64,000 bases of DNA from Terrisporobacter mayombei. GTDB lineage: Bacteria; Bacillota; Clostridia; Peptostreptococcales; Peptostreptococcaceae. Shown here in pieces: positions 1-10,749 of this stretch. Made by a program: the position numbers and the translations under genes. Where the stretch lies: positions 434,001 to 498,000 of the forward strand of contig NZ_JAHZMP010000003.1 in the NCBI RefSeq assembly GCF_020748465.1, read 5' to 3'. The notes beneath the pieces are model-generated. The model searched no databases and was not told the origin of the DNA. It saw only the letters and a list, made by a program, of their open reading frames with translations. How positions within the stretch are numbered: the stretch's first letter is position 1; every line of letters starts with the position of its first letter.

Positions 1-105
1 ATCACATATATAAACGTTAGGACCTGCAATTAATCTTCTTACTTGATCTTGTGTTTTCCCGCAGAATGAACATTTCAGTTGTCTTTTTTCTTCGTATTTT
101 GACAT
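1..105 (-). CDS. clpX: ATP-dependent Clp protease ATP-binding subunit ClpX, N-terminal part
   Basis: Only the first 35 codons are in the window; the gene runs off the left edge. The start ATG is at 105-103. The protein opens with the ClpX zinc-binding domain: the first pair of zinc cysteines (CSFC, residues 12-15) and the typical [12 protein letters not shown] stretch are present, and the window ends within the second pair (YIC, Cys34). ClpX is the AAA+ unfoldase that feeds substrates to ClpP in the cytoplasm. It lies 16 bp downstream of clpP in the order tig-clpP-clpX, a common Firmicute arrangement. The identification rests on the N-terminal motif and the gene order. Confidence 0.95.
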   Translation of the reverse strand, partial: MSKYEEKRQLKCSFCGKTQDQVRRLIAGPNVYICD

Positions 106-121
106 AACAAGCACCTCTTTC

Positions 122-709
122 CTAACTATGGGCCTTTTCTATGACTTCGTCAACTAACCCATATTCCTTGGCTTCCATTGCACTCATAAAGTTGTCACGT
201 TCAGTGTCAGCCTTCACTCTCTCCAATGGTTGACCTGTTCTCTCAGAAAGAATTTGATTTAATCTTTCTTTTATTTGTAAAATCCATTTAGCATGAATCT
301 CTATATCTGTTGCTTGACCTTTTGCACCACCTAATGGTTGATGTATCATTATTGTACTGTTTGGAAGAGCATACCTTTTTCCTTTTGCTCCAGCGTTTAA
401 TAAAAATGCACCCATAGATGCTGCCATACCTATACATATTGTGCTTACATCAGGTTTAATATATTGCATAGTATCATATATAGCCATACCTGCTGTAACG
501 CTTCCACCTGGGGAATTTATATATAAATGTATGTCTTTATCTGGATCTTCAGCTTCTAAGAAAAGTAGTTGAGCCACTACAAGTCCAGCAGTTACATCAT
601 TTACTTCATCACCTAAAAATATTATTCTATCTTTTAATAATCTAGAATATATATCATAGGCTCTTTCTCCTCTTCCTGTTTGTTCTACTACTGTAGGTAC
701 TAATGCCAT
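122..709 (-). CDS. clpP: ATP-dependent Clp protease proteolytic subunit ClpP
   Basis: Serine peptidase of 195 residues, the usual ClpP length. The catalytic triad is visible as Ser98 (GMAASMG), His123 (MIHQP) and Asp172 (ERDNF). The substrate-binding strand INSPGGSV is at 64-71. Fourteen copies form the double-ring chamber that degrades proteins delivered by ClpX or another Clp ATPase. It begins with MALVP, the propeptide-type N-terminus of Firmicute ClpP, and has a GGGGG-type ribosome site just upstream. It follows tig, from which it is separated by a strong hairpin, and precedes clpX. Confidence 0.97.
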   Translation of the reverse strand: MALVPTVVEQTGRGERAYDIYSRLLKDRIIFLGDEVNDVTAGLVVAQLLFLEAEDPDKDIHLYINSPGGSVTAGMAIYDTMQYIKPDVSTICIGMAASMGAFLLNAGAKGKRYALPNSTIMIHQPLGGAKGQATDIEIHAKWILQIKERLNQILSERTGQPLERVKADTERDNFMSAMEAKEYGLVDEVIEKAHS

Positions 710-742
710 AAATCATACCCCCTCTTAATGTTTAATATATAA

Positions 743-772
743 TTTACAGTAGTCCGAGGGGACTACTGTAAA
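743..772 (-). terminator. Hairpin in the tig-clpP intergenic gap (attenuator or processing site)
   Basis: Two perfect 13-base arms (TTTACAGTAGTCC at 743-755 and its complement at 760-772) flank a four-base loop. On the minus transcript the stem starts three bases after the tig stop codon. The downstream tract is AT-rich (ATTATATATTAAAC) rather than a clean U-run. It could be a leaky terminator, an mRNA-stabilising 3' end for tig, or a processing site. The stem is seen directly; its function is inferred. Confidence 0.6.
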
Positions 773-775
773 GAA

Positions 776-2071
776 TTAAGCTATTTTAGCACTATCAACT
801 AATAAATCTATAGTTTTTCTTATTTTTAATTGACCTTCCATGTCTTTTAAGTCAGTTGGTCTTAAAGCTTCTTTAACTTGCTCAACAGTCATATTATAAG
901 CTTCAGCCATTTTTTGTACTTCTGCATCAACTTCTTCTTCACTAACTTGAACATCTTCAGCTTTAGCTATCGCTTCTATAACTAATGAAGTTTTAACGTT
1001 TCTTACAGCTTCATCTCTTCTGTTAGCAGTAAATTCAGCTTTGAATTCTTCCATAGTTTTACCAGTCATTTGTAAGAATTGCTCCATTCCAAATCCTTGG
1101 TATTGTAATTGGTAGTTAAGCTCCATCATTTGGTTCTCTATTTCATTTTTAACCATAGCTTCTGGAACTTCTACTTCTGTATTAGCTACAACTTTTTCTA
1201 TAACTCTGTTTCTTAATTCGTTTTTAGCAGCTTCTGCAGCTTCTGCTTCAACTTTAGCTTTAACATCAGCTGTTAATTCTTCTAACGTGTTGAACTCAGT
1301 AGTATCAGCAGCAAATTCATCGTTTAGTTCTGGTAATTCTTTTACTTTAACATCATTTACTTTAACTTTGAAAACAACTGGTTTTCCAGCTAAGTTTTCA
1401 GCATGGTATTCTTCTGGGAAAGTAACATTAACTTCTAATTCTTCTCCAACTTTTTTACCAACTAATTGCTCTTCAAATCCTGGTATGAATGATGCTGAAC
1501 CTATAACTAAGTCATAGTTTTCACCTTTTCCACCTTCGAAAGCAACTTCTCCGTCAAATCCTTCGAAATCTATGTTAGCAGTATCTCCATTAGCTATTTC
1601 TCTTTCAACAGATACTAATCTTGATCCTTTTTCTCTCATTTCTTCTAATTTAGCAGTAACAGCATCTTCGTTTACAGTTTCTTCAACTTTTTCTACTTCA
1701 ACACCTTTGTACTCACCTAATTCAAAAGATGGCTTAACTTCTACATCAACTAATATAACTAATCCGTTATCTTTGCTTATTTCTTCTATATCTATTGATG
1801 GAGCATCGATTGGATCTATTTTTAATTCATCTATAGCAGATGGATATACCTCTGGGAATAGTATGTCTATTGCATCAGAATAGAATACACCTTTTCCGTA
1901 GTTAGTTTCTATTATTTTTCTAGGTGCTTTACCTTTTCTGAATCCTGGTATATTATATTTCCCTTTATTCTTATTGTAAGCCTTAACTATTGCTGATTCA
2001 AATTTATCGTTATCTACAGTTAATTTAAAACTTACTTTATTGCCTTCTGTTTTAATTAATTCTACTTTCAT
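776..2071 (-). CDS. tig: Trigger factor, ribosome-associated chaperone and peptidyl-prolyl isomerase
   Basis: The 431-residue product matches the usual trigger factor length and architecture. It has an N-terminal ribosome-binding domain carrying the signature GFRKGKAPRKII (about residues 43-54), a central FKBP-type PPIase domain (about 160-245, with GDTANIDFEG and the IPGFEEQLVGKKVGEE stretch) and a long helical C-terminal chaperone domain. It binds ribosomal protein L23 at the exit tunnel and shields nascent chains. The ribosome site (AGGAGG) is about eight bases before the ATG. It is the first gene of the tig-clpP-clpX cluster, with its own promoter near 2145-2174. Confidence 0.97.
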   Translation of the reverse strand: MKVELIKTEGNKVSFKLTVDNDKFESAIVKAYNKNKGKYNIPGFRKGKAPRKIIETNYGKGVFYSDAIDILFPEVYPSAIDELKIDPIDAPSIDIEEISKDNGLVILVDVEVKPSFELGEYKGVEVEKVEETVNEDAVTAKLEEMREKGSRLVSVEREIANGDTANIDFEGFDGEVAFEGGKGENYDLVIGSASFIPGFEEQLVGKKVGEELEVNVTFPEEYHAENLAGKPVVFKVKVNDVKVKELPELNDEFAADTTEFNTLEELTADVKAKVEAEAAEAAKNELRNRVIEKVVANTEVEVPEAMVKNEIENQMMELNYQLQYQGFGMEQFLQMTGKTMEEFKAEFTANRRDEAVRNVKTSLVIEAIAKAEDVQVSEEEVDAEVQKMAEAYNMTVEQVKEALRPTDLKDMEGQLKIRKTIDLLVDSAKIA

Positions 2072-2144
2072 TAACTTTATCCTCCTAAATATCTTATGTA
2101 ATGATTTCTATAAATTATAATTCTAATTTATAGGTAACTCTTTA

Positions 2145-2174
2145 ATTATATCATACAAGGTTTTTTATTTACAA
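2145..2174 (-). promoter_or_regulatory. Putative sigma-A promoter of tig
   Basis: On the minus strand a TTGTAA -35 element (2174-2169) is followed after 18 bases by a perfect TATAAT -10 element (2150-2145). This lies about 75 bp upstream of the tig ATG. It is recognised from consensus only. Confidence 0.6.
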
Positions 2175-2202
2175 GTGTTCCCTTAATTTCAACACTTCTT
2201 GT

Positions 2203-2676
2203 TTATATTTTTATTTCTTCATATGAAATATTATCATTTAATGTTAATATTCCAAAAGCTCTATCACTGCCACCTCTTGGATATGTAAGACTACCTGGGT
2301 TTATAAAAGTAATATTGTCTATTGTCTCATATATTGGAATATGAGTGTGTCCAAATACTACAAAGTCAATATTGTTATCTTTTGCAAATCTATATAATGA
2401 GTTAATACCCATTTTTACATCATGATGGTGGCCATGACATACAAAGAAATTTTTATTGTTAACTGAAAATTTTAATTCATAATGTCCATCCATATTATAT
2501 GAGTCACAATTTCCTTTTACACATTTAACTTTCACATCTGTTGAATAATATATGTATTCTGCATCATCAATATAATCACCAGCATGAATAATCAAATCGC
2601 ATTTATTTAAATATGGAATTGCTTTATCTATAGTTCTCATATCTCCATGAGTATCACTAATTATTCCTATTTTCAT
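2203..2676 (-). CDS. YfcE/MJ0936-family metallophosphoesterase
   Basis: Protein of 157 residues with all the metal-binding motifs of the small calcineurin-like phosphodiesterases: SDTHGD (7-12), HAGDYID (31-37), VKGNCD (53-58), CHGHHHD (80-86) and FGHTHIP (108-114). Members hydrolyse model phosphodiesters using Mn2+; the physiological substrate is not known. The gene starts 15 bp after the end of the rph-rdgB fusion on the same strand, and this rdgB/yfcE adjacency is common in clostridia, so the two are probably co-transcribed. No membrane segment or signal peptide is visible. Confidence 0.88.
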   Translation of the reverse strand: MKIGIISDTHGDMRTIDKAIPYLNKCDLIIHAGDYIDDAEYIYYSTDVKVKCVKGNCDSYNMDGHYELKFSVNNKNFFVCHGHHHDVKMGINSLYRFAKDNNIDFVVFGHTHIPIYETIDNITFINPGSLTYPRGGSDRAFGILTLNDNISYEEIKI

Positions 2677-2691
2677 ATATTTTATCCTTTA

Positions 2692-4041
2692 TTATCTTAT
2701 AACTCTTCTTGAAAGTTCTTCCTTCATAAGTTCTAAAGCTTTAGCTCTATGACTTATACCATTTTTAACAGCTGATGGTAATTCTGCAAAAGTTTTATTA
2801 TAATTATCAACTACGAATAAACTATCATATCCAAATCCATTTTTACCTTTTTCTTGGAAAGCTATAGTTCCTTCACAAGTTCCTCTAACTACAAATTCTT
2901 TACCATCTGGAAAAACTACTGCTATACAGCAAACAAATCTTCCAGTTCTATGACTTATTGGAGTATTTTTTAAAGCTTTTAATAATTTTTCTCTATTTTC
3001 TTCGTCTGTAGCATTTTCTCCAGCATATCTAGCTGAGTAAATTCCTGGCTTTTTACCTATGGCATCTACTTCTAATCCTGAATCATCCGCTATTGTTATC
3101 ATATTAGTAAGTTTAGCCACAGTTCTTGCTTTTATTAGTGCATTATGTTCAAATGTTTTTCCATTTTCTTCGATATCTAAATTATCTAAATTCACATCTT
3201 TAAGAGAATGTATATTATAATCTAAATCTTTTAGTATTGCACCTATTTCTTCTAGTTTGTGTGCATTTCCTGTAGAAATAACTATATCATTACCATAATC
3301 CATGCCTAATATTTCATCAGCAATTTTTCCTAATGCAGCTCTTTGTATTCTTATAAGTTCTTTATTCCCTTTTTCTCCTAGTTCTAACAATTTATTTAAA
3401 TCTTTTCTAGAAAAAGGTCTTTCTTCTCCAGTGCCTTGAACTTCTACAAACTCACATCTGTCAGTCATTATTATATTCATATCTACTTGTGCATTTGAAT
3501 CTTCTGCATAGCATATATCAAGTAAACACTCATCATTAACTATACCAACACTTATAGCAGATACAAAGTTTTGTATAGGCATTTTTTTGATTAAGCCATC
3601 ACTATATAATTTGTAAATTGCCTCAGCAACAGCTACAAATGCTCCTGTTATAGAAGCAGTTCTAGTCCCTCCGTCAGCTTGAATAACATCACAGTCAACC
3701 CAAATAGTTCTTTCGCCAAGTTTATTTAAATCTACAACAGATCTTATTGCTCTACCTATTAATCTTTGTATTTCTTGACTTCTTCCATCAATTTTACCTT
3801 TTGAAGAATCTCTAACTTTTCTTTGTTGAGTTGATCTCGGCAACATTGAATATTCTGCATTTATCCAACCTGTTCCAGTATTTCTTAAAAAAGGAGGCAC
3901 TTTTTCTTCTATTGAAGCTGTGCATAAAACTTTTGTTTCTCCCATTTCTATTAAAACAGAACCTTCTGCATACTTTGTGAAGTTTCTTGTAATTTTTACA
4001 TCTCTAATTTGATCAAATTTTCTCCCATCAATTCTAATCAT
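2692..4041 (-). CDS. rph: Bifunctional RNase PH / XTP-dITP pyrophosphatase (RdgB/HAM1) fusion
   Basis: Two enzymes are fused in one 449-residue chain. Residues 1 to about 245 are RNase PH: they begin [17 protein letters not shown] and contain [29 protein letters not shown] in pieces, plus the [15 protein letters not shown] core. This part is a phosphorolytic exoribonuclease that trims tRNA 3' ends. From about 252 ([14 protein letters not shown]) to the end is the HAM1/RdgB domain with [11 protein letters not shown] and [11 protein letters not shown], which removes XTP and dITP. I chose the ATG at 4041: it has a ribosome site (AAAGGA) seven bases upstream, whereas the longer frame to 4074 has none. 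The fusion is known in Firmicutes. Confidence 0.93.
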   Translation of the reverse strand: MIRIDGRKFDQIRDVKITRNFTKYAEGSVLIEMGETKVLCTASIEEKVPPFLRNTGTGWINAEYSMLPRSTQQRKVRDSSKGKIDGRSQEIQRLIGRAIRSVVDLNKLGERTIWVDCDVIQADGGTRTASITGAFVAVAEAIYKLYSDGLIKKMPIQNFVSAISVGIVNDECLLDICYAEDSNAQVDMNIIMTDRCEFVEVQGTGEERPFSRKDLNKLLELGEKGNKELIRIQRAALGKIADEILGMDYGNDIVISTGNAHKLEEIGAILKDLDYNIHSLKDVNLDNLDIEENGKTFEHNALIKARTVAKLTNMITIADDSGLEVDAIGKKPGIYSARYAGENATDEENREKLLKALKNTPISHRTGRFVCCIAVVFPDGKEFVVRGTCEGTIAFQEKGKNGFGYDSLFVVDNYNKTFAELPSAVKNGISHRAKALELMKEELSRRVIR

Positions 4042-4226
4042 TGTTTTTCCTTTCTTGCAAAATTCGCTTAGCAAATTTCATTAGAATCTTATAGTTGTTT
4101 TTGAAAATGTCTATTATTTCAATACTTATTCTAATCTATTCATAGTTATAATTTTAGCACTATTCAATTTAATTTACTACAAAATAATAGTTCATTTATC
4201 CAAACACCACTTGTATTCTTTATTGA

Positions 4227-6640
<2,414 letters not shown>

Positions 6641-6677
6641 AAAAAAACAACTAGTACCAAATTTTATGGTACCAGCT
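6641..6677 (-). terminator. Rho-independent terminator after gadB
   Basis: An 11-bp stem (6649-6659 with 6667-6677, two G-U pairs on the minus transcript) with a seven-base loop is followed on the minus strand by seven Ts. It sits 16 bp after the gadB stop codon and ends the gadC-gadB transcript. Confidence 0.85.
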
Positions 6678-6692
6678 GCTTTTAGTTTTCTC

Positions 6693-8096
6693 CTAATGTG
6701 TAAATCCGTATGTTTTTTTATCTGTTTCTTTACCATGAACTAATACATTTGCATTATTTAAGTCTTTTATAGCTGTTTTAAGATCTCTTATGAATAATTC
6801 AGCCATGTCATGACTTAAATCAGCTCTACATACTATACGTTGTATTATAATATCTTGTAAGTTTTCTGGTAATGGATAAGCAGGTATTTGCCATCCTTTC
6901 ATTGCTAATCTGTCTGCTAAATCATATAGTGTCCATTCTACGTTAGCATCATCAACTAATCTATAACATACAATTGGTAAGTTTTCACCATTGTCATAAA
7001 TTTTAAATAAACCTATTTTTTCTATTTCATCTGATAAATACATAGCAACATCTTTCGTACGTTGATGTATTTCTCTATATCCCTCAAATCCAAGGCGTAA
7101 GAAGTTATAATATTGTCCTATAACTTGACTTGCTGATCTTGAGAAGTTTATTGCCATTGTTGGCATTGTTCCACCTAAGTAACTTACTTCAAATATTAGT
7201 TCTTTTGGTAAGTACTCTTCATCTTTCCAAATTACCCAACCTATACCTGGATAAACTAATCCATATTTATGCCCTGATGTACTAATTGATACTACATTTT
7301 TCAATCTAAAATCCCATTCCATATCTGGATCTATGAATGGAGTAAATAGTCCTCCTGATGCACCATCAACATGTATTGGAACACTTATTTTTGCTGTTTT
7401 ATTATATTTTTCTAGTAATGCATCTAATTTTTTTATGTCATCAAATTTTCCTGTGTAAGTTATACCTTGTAAGGCTACAACACCTATTGTGTATTCATCT
7501 ACATAGTCTAATACTTTATCTATATTTAAACTCATATGTTCTTCATCCATTGGTACTAAACGCATTTCTATATCCCAGTATACGCAGAATTTTTCCCAAC
7601 AAACTTGATATCCTGATGATATTACTAAGTTTGGTTTTCTCTTAGTTATGTCTATTCCTAATTTTTCAGCTCTGTTTCTCCATCTAAATTTCATAGCCAT
7701 ACCACCAAGCATACATGCTTCTGATGATCCAACTGTTGATGTTCCTAGATAATTCATATCTTTTGGAGCATTCCATAATTTAGCTATCATATTTACACAT
7801 CTGTTTTCCATTTCTGTTGTTTGTGGATATTCTGATTTATCTATAGCATTTTTTTCTAAAGTTTCTGCCATAAGTTTAGTTGCTTCATCTTCCATATATG
7901 TTTGACAGAATGTTGCTAAATTAAGTCTCGCATTCCCTTCATTCATTAACTCATCTTTGATTAATCTATACGCCGTTTTTGGGGCAATAGAATTTTTCCC
8001 TAATATATCCTTTGGTATACTAGAGCCAGATTCTGTTGATCCAAATACCGGTGTTTCATAACTATCTCCTAATTTATCATTTCTTCCAAATAACAT
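6693..8096 (-). CDS. gadB: Glutamate decarboxylase
   Basis: PLP-dependent group II decarboxylase of 467 residues. It converts glutamate plus a cytoplasmic proton to GABA and CO2. The PLP lysine is Lys277 in STSGHKYG; the cofactor-binding STVGSSEA (120-127) and HVDGASGG (242-249) motifs are intact. The C-terminus ends GFTH. In E. coli GadB a histidine next to the C-terminus closes the active site at neutral pH; the terminal His467 may do the same, but that is inference. The ribosome site AGGAGG is eight bases upstream. It lies 53 bp downstream of the antiporter gene gadC, so the two form the classic acid-resistance pair. Confidence 0.95.
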   Translation of the reverse strand: MLFGRNDKLGDSYETPVFGSTESGSSIPKDILGKNSIAPKTAYRLIKDELMNEGNARLNLATFCQTYMEDEATKLMAETLEKNAIDKSEYPQTTEMENRCVNMIAKLWNAPKDMNYLGTSTVGSSEACMLGGMAMKFRWRNRAEKLGIDITKRKPNLVISSGYQVCWEKFCVYWDIEMRLVPMDEEHMSLNIDKVLDYVDEYTIGVVALQGITYTGKFDDIKKLDALLEKYNKTAKISVPIHVDGASGGLFTPFIDPDMEWDFRLKNVVSISTSGHKYGLVYPGIGWVIWKDEEYLPKELIFEVSYLGGTMPTMAINFSRSASQVIGQYYNFLRLGFEGYREIHQRTKDVAMYLSDEIEKIGLFKIYDNGENLPIVCYRLVDDANVEWTLYDLADRLAMKGWQIPAYPLPENLQDIIIQRIVCRADLSHDMAELFIRDLKTAIKDLNNANVLVHGKETDKKTYGFTH

Positions 8097-8149
8097 GTTT
8101 AAAACCTCCTCTGTTTAAATAATTAATATATATATTTAAAACATGTTGC

Positions 8150-9580
8150 CTAATTTATTGTTTTTACATCTCTTTTTTTAGATGTAAATTGATATATTAC
8201 AAATGGTATTAAAACTGTAATAATAAAACTTATTATTAATATAGTTAAGTATTCATGAGCACTTTTGCCAGTTAATTGAGCTGGTGGCACAAATGAGATA
8301 ACTAATGCAAATATTGATGTTAATAAACCACATGCTGCAATTACTAATTTAAATGGTTTTCCTCCTGGAACGTGATAAGCACGTTTTAAATCAGTTTTTT
8401 TAAGGATTAATGCAAAATATCCTATGAAGAATAATAAGTATCCAACTAAATATATTACAACTGTTAGTGATATAGCTGTAAGGAATGATACGTTATTTCC
8501 TCCCCCACCAAATGTAAGAACGGCAGCCCATATTGTAACTACTACTCCTTGTACGAAAACCAAATTAATAGGAACATTATGTTCATTAGTTTTTGTTAAT
8601 TGTTTAGGTAAGATGCCTTGTTGTGCTGCAGCATACATACTTTTAGAAGGTCCTACAACCCATGCACTAACTTCACCCATCACACCTAATGCTAATAATA
8701 TAGCAATTATTTTTACAATCCATGTTCCATGAGGCATAAAGTGTAGTACTAATGCTTCAAATGTTTCAACAACGCCTGAACTTAAACTTAATTGACTTTG
8801 TGGAACTACAGCTGCAACTGTTAATCCACCAATAGTATTTAGAAGTATTGCAAGAATAACTAGTGTAATCATAGCTAATGGATAATTTTTCTTAGCATCT
8901 TGCAATTCATTTACATGAGAAGCTGAAGCTTCAACTCCCATATATGCAAGTATAAATGAAACAAATACAACTAATGTATTTACCTTAGAAAAATCAGGTA
9001 TGAAGTATTGTGCTCCTATTTTTACATTTACAGGATTACCTTGAAGTAAATATGTAATTGATAATCCAAATAATATTATCGCTGGTATTAAGATACCAAA
9101 TATAAATCCAGCCTTTGCTATTTTAGCTGTATTTTTAGTACCACCTAATTGTGAAAAAGTTAGGGCCCAGAAAATCACCAATACACCAATAAACTTAATT
9201 AGTGGAACATTATTTAGTGCATCCCAATTAAATATATATGAAATGCAACCTAAAATAAAATAAATCATGGTTACAAATCCAACTGTTATTTGAAACCATT
9301 GAAAGAATATTGCTGCAAACCCAAATTTTTCACCTAATGTGTTTCCAACCCAATCGAAAATACCTCCCTCTTGCCAACCGTCAACTGTCGCCATTTCTGC
9401 TGCACATAAAGCAACTGGTAGAAACCATAATATACCTCCAAGCAAAAGGAAGAATACCAAATGAAATCCTGATGTTGCGAATGTAGGATATTCATAAACA
9501 GTCATAACCATTGATGCAGTCATTGCAAAGAATGCAAACAATGTTAGTGAATGTTTTTGAGATGCTTGTGCATCATTCAT
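8150..9580 (-). CDS. gadC: Glutamate:GABA antiporter
   Basis: Integral membrane protein of 476 residues with about 12 hydrophobic segments, belonging to the amino acid-polyamine-organocation superfamily. It carries the GadC-like N-terminus (KHSLTLFAFFAMTASMVMTV) and the GYLLFFIGYFALILKK block near the C-terminus. It imports glutamate and exports GABA made by GadB, with net removal of protons from the cell. I chose the ATG at 9580: AGGAG lies nine bases upstream of it, whereas the ATG at 9589 overlaps that ribosome site. It is the first gene of the gadC-gadB operon, preceded by a leader of about 150 bp. Confidence 0.92.
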   Translation of the reverse strand: MNDAQASQKHSLTLFAFFAMTASMVMTVYEYPTFATSGFHLVFFLLLGGILWFLPVALCAAEMATVDGWQEGGIFDWVGNTLGEKFGFAAIFFQWFQITVGFVTMIYFILGCISYIFNWDALNNVPLIKFIGVLVIFWALTFSQLGGTKNTAKIAKAGFIFGILIPAIILFGLSITYLLQGNPVNVKIGAQYFIPDFSKVNTLVVFVSFILAYMGVEASASHVNELQDAKKNYPLAMITLVILAILLNTIGGLTVAAVVPQSQLSLSSGVVETFEALVLHFMPHGTWIVKIIAILLALGVMGEVSAWVVGPSKSMYAAAQQGILPKQLTKTNEHNVPINLVFVQGVVVTIWAAVLTFGGGGNNVSFLTAISLTVVIYLVGYLLFFIGYFALILKKTDLKRAYHVPGGKPFKLVIAACGLLTSIFALVISFVPPAQLTGKSAHEYLTILIISFIITVLIPFVIYQFTSKKRDVKTIN

Positions 9581-9892
9581 TCTAATCATCTCCTAATTAT
9601 TTATTTTTTATTTCATTACATCAAGAACATTTTATATTTATTATGTTCATGGTATTTAGTTACCCGCCAAATTTTCTTTAAAACACATATGATAAACTTC
9701 GTAAAATTGTTAAATTTCTTATTTTACTGACATTATAGTTTGCAAAAAATTAATATTACCTTATTTATTTTAACTATTTTTCATACATTATTTTTTTGTT
9801 GTTTTTTGTAATAATATAATATTTTTAAAGTATTTTATTATATTTTTTTAACAAAATAATCCACAAAAAAAATATATTAGTAGAAAAATAAA
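9581..9892 (-). promoter_or_regulatory. Leader and probable promoter region of gadC-gadB
   Basis: Gene-free region upstream of gadC. On the minus strand a perfect TATAAT is at 9737-9732, about 150 bp before the gadC start; its -35 region is poor, which would fit an activated promoter. The leader holds an inverted repeat GAACAT (9625-9630) with ATGTTC (9643-9648). No riboswitch class is recognised. Confidence 0.4.
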
Positions 9893-9930
9893 AAAATATC
9901 TACTTTTATAATTATAAAAGTAGATATTTT
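9893..9930 (-). terminator. Second terminator after the DUF1858 gene
   Basis: A perfect 38-base palindrome centred between 9911 and 9912, followed on the minus transcript by a T-rich tract. It stands directly behind the hairpin at 9943-9970, giving tandem insulation between the stress operon and the gad promoter. Confidence 0.75.
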
Positions 9931-9942
9931 CTAAAACACTAA

Positions 9943-9970
9943 AAACTCTTAGGATTTTTCCTAAGAGTTT
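9943..9970 (-). terminator. First terminator after the DUF1858 gene
   Basis: Perfect 11-bp stem (AAACTCTTAGG and its complement) with a six-base loop and a T5 tail on the minus transcript, about ten bases after the stop codon of the DUF1858 gene. Confidence 0.88.
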
Positions 9971-9980
9971 AATATTGTTA

Positions 9981-10163
9981 CTATGCATTTAATGCAGCTA
10001 ATAATTCTTCTAAATTTATTCCATGTACTTCAGAAGCTTGTTCTAAAGTTTCAACCTGAGCTGAAGGACAACCGATGCATCCCATTCCAAATCTCATTAG
10101 TATTTCAGCTGCTGCTGGATTCATTTGTATTATTTCACCAATTGTATTATTTTTAGTTATCAT
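9981..10163 (-). CDS. DUF1858 / hybrid-cluster-associated redox disulfide domain protein
   Basis: Protein of 60 residues that is a single DUF1858-type domain: TIGEIIQMNPAAAEILMRFG, then the CIGC motif (about residues 29-32) and the LEQASEVHGINLEELLAAL helix. The family is called hybrid-cluster-protein-associated redox disulfide domain and resembles the N-terminal domain of ScdA/YtfE iron-centre repair proteins. The CxxC pair could bind metal or act as a thiol redox switch. It is the last gene of a three-gene operon (with the 10750 and 10194 genes) that diverges from the HcpR-like regulator gene. Its ribosome site AAGGAG is correctly spaced. The role in nitrosative stress is inferred from context. 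Confidence 0.85.
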   Translation of the reverse strand: MITKNNTIGEIIQMNPAAAEILMRFGMGCIGCPSAQVETLEQASEVHGINLEELLAALNA

Positions 10164-10193
10164 AGTTTTAATCTCCTTATTATTTTAAATTTT

Positions 10194-10745
10194 TTATTTT
10201 ATATATTTTTCTTCTAGATTATTAAGTATACCAATATTTTCTTCTCGAGTGATAGAATTTTTTTCTTCATATTCAAAACATTCTTTATCTATTGATTTTA
10301 GTAATTTTTCATCTAATGTTCTCATCGCATAAGTAAATATTACGTTATCTTCTTTATGAATATGATTTTCTAATAAAGTTGTATAAGAAATAGCATTTGC
10401 TACAACATCTAATTTTGCTTCTTTATTTCCACCTTCTAATTGCTTTAAAGCTAATTCTAAATTTCTTATATAATTTCTGCCTAAGTCATGTTCTACTAGC
10501 ATACCGTGGGTAATTATATTTTTACCCGTTTCTCCTAAGTTTTCTACCATTTTATTAAACAAAAATATTTCTTCCTTTTTATGATGATGATTATCTGCAA
10601 AATTTTTCACAAAATTTATCATGCTTTTAAAATCGTCATAATTAATTTCTCCATCTTCTACTAATTTAAAACATGATTTTCTTATTACTAGAAGCATTCT
10701 TTTTACATATTTGTGTTCTTCTATTAATAACTCAATTCCGCTCAT
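10194..10745 (-). CDS. Hemerythrin HHE cation-binding domain protein
   Basis: All-helical protein of 183 residues with candidate di-iron ligands spaced as in HHE hemerythrins: EEH (His11), NHHHKKEE (His53-55, Glu58-59), EHD (His86) and NHIHKED (His128, His130, Glu132). Such proteins bind O2 or NO at a di-iron site; in YtfE/ScdA the same domain repairs damaged iron-sulfur clusters. Here the HHE domain and the ScdA-like small domain are separate neighbouring genes. It starts four bases after the upstream stop codon with a good AAAGGAG site, so translation is probably coupled. The exact function (O2 carrier, NO scavenger or iron donor) cannot be told from sequence. Confidence 0.88.
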   Translation of the reverse strand: MSGIELLIEEHKYVKRMLLVIRKSCFKLVEDGEINYDDFKSMINFVKNFADNHHHKKEEIFLFNKMVENLGETGKNIITHGMLVEHDLGRNYIRNLELALKQLEGGNKEAKLDVVANAISYTTLLENHIHKEDNVIFTYAMRTLDEKLLKSIDKECFEYEEKNSITREENIGILNNLEEKYIK

Positions 10746-10749
10746 TTAT

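Noticed and set aside
1287..1883. Plus-strand open frames opposite tig
   Set aside because: They are serine/threonine-rich shadows of a clear minus-strand gene, without ribosome sites.
8150..9589. GadC starting at the ATG at 9589
   Set aside because: That ATG overlaps the only ribosome site; the ATG at 9580 is correctly spaced.
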